From NCBI GenBank assembly GCA_020635795.1, contig JACJZD010000004.1, positions 62,001-126,000 of the forward strand: 64,000 nt of DNA. The letters run 5' to 3'. The stretch comes from Flavobacteriales bacterium. Lineage in GTDB: Bacteria; Bacteroidota; Bacteroidia; Flavobacteriales_E; Vicingaceae. The position numbers were made by a program, and so were the translations under genes. Shown here one piece after another: positions 60,911-64,000 of this stretch (its first letter is position 1; each line of letters starts with the position of its first letter). Under the pieces are notes generated by a model that was not told the DNA's origin, did not search any database, and saw only the letters and a program-made list of their open reading frames with translations.

Positions 60911-63097
60911 ATGGCTACAATTAGATTTCAAGCGTTATCAGATGCACTTTCTCGAGTGCCAAAAAAAGTTGATTACCCAGCGAATAAAGCTTCATTATAT
61001 TATTCAACAAATGTATTTACACAAGAAGTGATGCGTGAGTACCTTCCTAGTGAAGCGTATAAAGCTTTGATGAAAACTATTGAAGAAGGGGCTTCTCTTG
61101 ATAGACAGTTGGCAAGTCAAGTTGCATCTGCGATGAAAGATTGGGCATTAACTAAAAATGTTACTCACTATACACATTGGTTTCAACCATTAACGGGTAG
61201 CACGGCAGAAAAACATGATTCATTTTTTACGCCAATTTCTGGTGGTCGTGGTATTGAAAGATTTGACGGAGATAATTTAGTGCAACAAGAGCCAGACGCT
61301 TCTAGTTTTCCAAATGGAGGTATAAGAAACACTTTTGAGGCAAGAGGATATACTGCTTGGGATCCTTCTTCTCCGGCATTCATTATTAGCGGAACGTTGT
61401 GTATCCCTACAATTTTTATTGCATACACTGGAGAAGCACTTGATTTTAAGATGCCATTATTAAAAGCTTTGCATGCAATAGACAAAGCAGCAACTGATGT
61501 TTGTCAGTATTTCGAAAAAGATGTTACTAAAGTAAATGTTTCATTAGGATGGGAGCAAGAATACTTTTTAATTGATAAAGCACTTTATTATGCACGACCA
61601 GATATAATGATGACAGGTAGAGCTTTGGTAGGTCATAATCCTGCTAAAGGACAACAATTGGATGATCATTATTTTGGGTCTATTCCTGATAGAATTAGTG
61701 CTTTTATGAAAGAATATGAAATTGAAGCGTTAAAGTTAGGGATACCTGTTACAACTAGACATAATGAAGTGGCACCAAATCAGTTTGAATGTGCTCCAAT
61801 GTTTGAAGAAACTAACCTTGCAAATGACCATAACTTATTATTAATGGATTTGCTTGAGAAGATTGCAAGAAAACATGACTATAGAATTTTATTGCATGAA
61901 AAACCATTCCCATCTTTAAATGGTTCAGGAAAGCATAACAACTGGTCGTTAGGAACAAACACTGGTATTAATTTGTTAGCTCCAGGAAAAAATCCGAAAA
62001 CGAACTTAAGATTTTTAACGTTTTTCGTAAATACTATTAAAGCTATTCACGATAATGCGGATATATTAAGGTCAAGTATTGCTTCTGCAGGTAATGATCA
62101 TCGATTGGGTGCTAACGAAGCACCGCCAGCTATTGTTTCGGTATTTATTGGTTCTCAACTAACACAAATGCTTGACAACCTAGAAAAAAGTGTTAAGGCG
62201 GGTAAAATGACACCAGAAGATAAAACAGAACTAAAGCTAAGTATTGGTAAAATTCCTCAACTGTTGTTGGATAATACAGATAGAAACAGAACTTCTCCTT
62301 TCGCATTTACTGGGAATAAATTTGAATTTAGAGCTGTAGGTTCATCTGCAAACTGTGGTTCTGCTATGATTGCACTGAATGTAATTGTTGCAAAACAATT
62401 AATGATATTTAAAAAATCTGTAGATGCAAGAATCAATAAAGGAGAAAAGAAAGATGAGGCTATATTAAAAGAGCTTCAAAAATTAATTAAAGAATCTAAA
62501 AAAATTAGATTTGAAGGTAATGGATATGGTGATGAATGGGTTAAAGAAGCTGAAAAAAGAGGATTATCAAATTTAAAAGATACGCCAAGAGCTTTAAAGG
62601 TAATGAAGGATAAGAAAACAATTGACTTGTTTAATGAGTTAGGAGTCTTATCTCCAATAGAAATGGAAGCAAGACATGAAATTGAATTGGAGAATTATAT
62701 TTTAAAACTTCAAATTGAATCTAGAGTTTTAGGCGACTTAGCTCAAAATCATATTATCCCAACGGCCATTCGATATCAAAATACAATTATAGATAACATT
62801 AAAGGTATGATTGAAATCTATGGTAAAGAAGCTAAAAAAATGGCATCAACTCAATATCAAGTTCTTGAAACGATATCAACTCATATCAATGAATTGAAAT
62901 CTAATATTGATTTAATGTTGGTTGAAAGAAAGAAGGCAAATAAAATTGAACACGCCGAAGAAAAAGCGTTTGCTTACTGTGATAATGTTAAACCTTATTT
63001 TCAAACAATTAAATATCACTCAGATAAATTGGAATTATTAATTGATGATGAATATTGGCCTCTACCAAAGCTGAGAGAAATATTATTTACAAAATAA
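60911..63097 (+). CDS. glnN: Glutamine synthetase type III
   Basis: 728 residues, the long GSIII form found in Bacteroidota and cyanobacteria. Makes glutamine from glutamate and ammonia with ATP. N-terminal GSIII region has YTHWFQPLTGSTAEKHDSFF-type sequence around 80-100. The catalytic part has the Glu-rich GWEQEYFLID, the ATP-site RHNEVAPNQFECAP and the phosphate-site region NDHRLGANEAPPAI and FRAVGSSANCGSAM. No glnB/glnK gene nearby. Promoter region carries TACCTTCG at 60875, near the -7 consensus. Confidence 0.96.
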   Translation: MATIRFQALSDALSRVPKKVDYPANKASLYYSTNVFTQEVMREYLPSEAYKALMKTIEEGASLDRQLASQVASAMKDWALTKNVTHYTHWFQPLTGSTAEKHDSFFTPISGGRGIERFDGDNLVQQEPDASSFPNGGIRNTFEARGYTAWDPSSPAFIISGTLCIPTIFIAYTGEALDFKMPLLKALHAIDKAATDVCQYFEKDVTKVNVSLGWEQEYFLIDKALYYARPDIMMTGRALVGHNPAKGQQLDDHYFGSIPDRISAFMKEYEIEALKLGIPVTTRHNEVAPNQFECAPMFEETNLANDHNLLLMDLLEKIARKHDYRILLHEKPFPSLNGSGKHNNWSLGTNTGINLLAPGKNPKTNLRFLTFFVNTIKAIHDNADILRSSIASAGNDHRLGANEAPPAIVSVFIGSQLTQMLDNLEKSVKAGKMTPEDKTELKLSIGKIPQLLLDNTDRNRTSPFAFTGNKFEFRAVGSSANCGSAMIALNVIVAKQLMIFKKSVDARINKGEKKDEAILKELQKLIKESKKIRFEGNGYGDEWVKEAEKRGLSNLKDTPRALKVMKDKKTIDLFNELGVLSPIEMEARHEIELENYILKLQIESRVLGDLAQNHIIPTAIRYQNTIIDNIKGMIEIYGKEAKKMASTQYQVLETISTHINELKSNIDLMLVERKKANKIEHAEEKAFAYCDNVKPYFQTIKYHSDKLELLIDDEYWPLPKLREILFTK

Positions 63098-63125
63098 GCT
63101 AAAATCAAATAGAATTTTAAAAATT

Positions 63126-63160
63126 AAAATGTTAGTTAAAATTTTGGCTAACATTTTTTT
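63126..63160 (+). terminator. Terminator after glnN
   Basis: AAAATGTTAG/CTAACATTTT stem with a T7 tail and a 12-base loop. Its last two T residues overlap the TTG of the next promoter. Confidence 0.8.
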
Positions 63161-63188
63161 GATTAATAGAAAGAATTATTTACTTTAG
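63159..63188 (+). promoter_or_regulatory. Promoter of the PorE-like gene
   Basis: TTG at 63159, 19-base spacer, TACTTTAG at 63181 (one mismatch). The same box, TACTTTAG, also stands upstream of the related gene at 56558 (56519-56526). Confidence 0.5.
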
Positions 63189-63221
63189 CCGAACTCTATT
63201 TAATAAACGACGAATTACAAT

Positions 63222-64000
63222 ATGAAAACAACCAAAATTTTTAGTATCCTGGCTATCTTTTTGTTTTTTAGCCTTTCGTTAAGTGCTCAAAAAAATTATA
63301 AACAAGATGCTGATATTGCTTTTAGTGGTTTAAAGTATTATCAAGCAATTGACTTGTATAAGAAAGCTTACACAAAAGAAAAAAGCAAAGAGGTTAAGTC
63401 TGAAATTTTATTTAAAATAGCAGAATGTTATAGATTAAAAGAAGACGGGACTCAAGCAGCTGTTTGGTACAGTAAAGCCATTACTGCAAAATATGATGAT
63501 CCAATAGCTATTCTTTATTTAGCAGATATTTATAAATCGCAAGGTAAATATGAAGAAGCTATTGTTGAGTATAACAAATATAAAGCAGCTAAACCTGGTG
63601 ATAAGTTGGCTGATATAGGAATCAAATCATCTACGGATGCAAAATCATGGAAGGATAATCCAACTAAAGTTGTTGTTAATCCTTTGCCATTATTGAACTC
63701 AGAGGATTATGATTTTTCACCTACATTTTCTAGTAAAAAAGGAGATGAGATTTATTTTACTTCTACAAGACAAGGTTCTACTGGAACTGAAGTATCTGAT
63801 GTTACGGGAATGAATTTTGATGATATTTATTTTTCTAAAAGAGATAAAAAAGGGAAATGGAGTACGCCTGCGCTGCTTAATGCTACTGTAAATTCACCAG
63901 CAAGTGAAGGTTCTGCTTGTTTGAATTCAAAAAAATCTACAATTTATTTTACTCGTTGTGGCGTTCAAAAGAAAGGAGTTATGGGGTGTAGTATTTATAC
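63222..64000 (+). CDS. TPR/PD40 protein, PorE-like (3' end outside window)
   Basis: 259 residues are visible and the frame is open at the window edge. Signal peptide about 1-23 (FLFFSLSLSAQ). TPR-like helices (YYQAIDLYKKAYTKEKS, AILYLADIYKSQGKYEEAI-type repeats) occupy about 24-140. PD40 propeller blades begin near 160 (SPTFSSKKGDEIYFTSTR, SACLNSKKSTIYFTRCG). This start is the layout of the PorE family of T9SS components, which end in an OmpA domain. The end is not visible, so the identification is tentative. Confidence 0.7.
   Translation, partial: MKTTKIFSILAIFLFFSLSLSAQKNYKQDADIAFSGLKYYQAIDLYKKAYTKEKSKEVKSEILFKIAECYRLKEDGTQAAVWYSKAITAKYDDPIAILYLADIYKSQGKYEEAIVEYNKYKAAKPGDKLADIGIKSSTDAKSWKDNPTKVVVNPLPLLNSEDYDFSPTFSSKKGDEIYFTSTRQGSTGTEVSDVTGMNFDDIYFSKRDKKGKWSTPALLNATVNSPASEGSACLNSKKSTIYFTRCGVQKKGVMGCSIY

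Overview
The window is about 64 kb of AT-rich chromosome from a member of the Bacteroidota, most like the Flavobacteriales. Evidence: many secreted proteins end in type IX secretion (T9SS) sorting domains, one ends in a gliding-motility CHU_C domain, glutamine synthetase is the long type III form, upstream regions carry TAnnTTTG -7 boxes, and Shine-Dalgarno sequences are nearly absent. The genus cannot be fixed from the sequence. No tRNA, rRNA or CRISPR array was seen.

Layout. 0-4.8 kb: housekeeping genes (trigger factor, clpP, eno, gltA). 4.8-13.1 kb: a minus-strand pair of giant surface proteins; the larger carries nearly identical 684-bp tandem repeats. 13.4-16.9 kb: an ABC-2 type exporter and an NtrC-like regulator without a DNA-binding domain. 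17.1-22.6 kb: two T9SS cargo proteins around an rhlE helicase gene. 22.6-28.2 kb: msrB, two overlapping lipoprotein genes with a terminator inside the second, an ElaA-type acetyltransferase with recQ, and a ubiA-like gene with maf. 28.3-30.8 kb: a hipBA toxin-antitoxin module followed by about 980 bp of non-coding DNA holding operator-like palindromes, a long hairpin and a candidate minus-strand small RNA. 30.8-33.4 kb: urocanate hydratase carrying two in-frame palindromic insertions, next to a small DUF559 nuclease gene bracketed by direct repeats of a related kind. 33.4-47.8 kb: PLP enzyme, glucosaminidase, bestrophin and M23 peptidase, alaS, M1 peptidase, M28 peptidase, an outer-membrane barrel protein, pheT. 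48.5-54.3 kb: three tandem paralogues of a PA-domain T9SS protein. 54.4-64 kb: O-methyltransferase with M16 peptidase, a PD40/SPOR protein, an OmpA-family protein, glutamine synthetase III, and the start of a PorE-like TPR/PD40 protein.

How the genes fit together. Much of the window serves the cell envelope: at least eight T9SS substrates, lipoproteins, peptidoglycan hydrolases and peptidoglycan-binding proteins. Many convergent gene pairs share a bidirectional terminator.

The most unusual signal is a family of GC-rich palindromes (core like CCCTCCCCGAAGGGGAGGG). Two copies stand inverted around the clpP-eno spacer. Two are translated inside hutU, in two different reading frames. A relaxed version flanks the DUF559 nuclease gene and supplies its stop codon. 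This suggests a mobile palindrome family possibly linked to a Vsr-fold nuclease; the link is inference.
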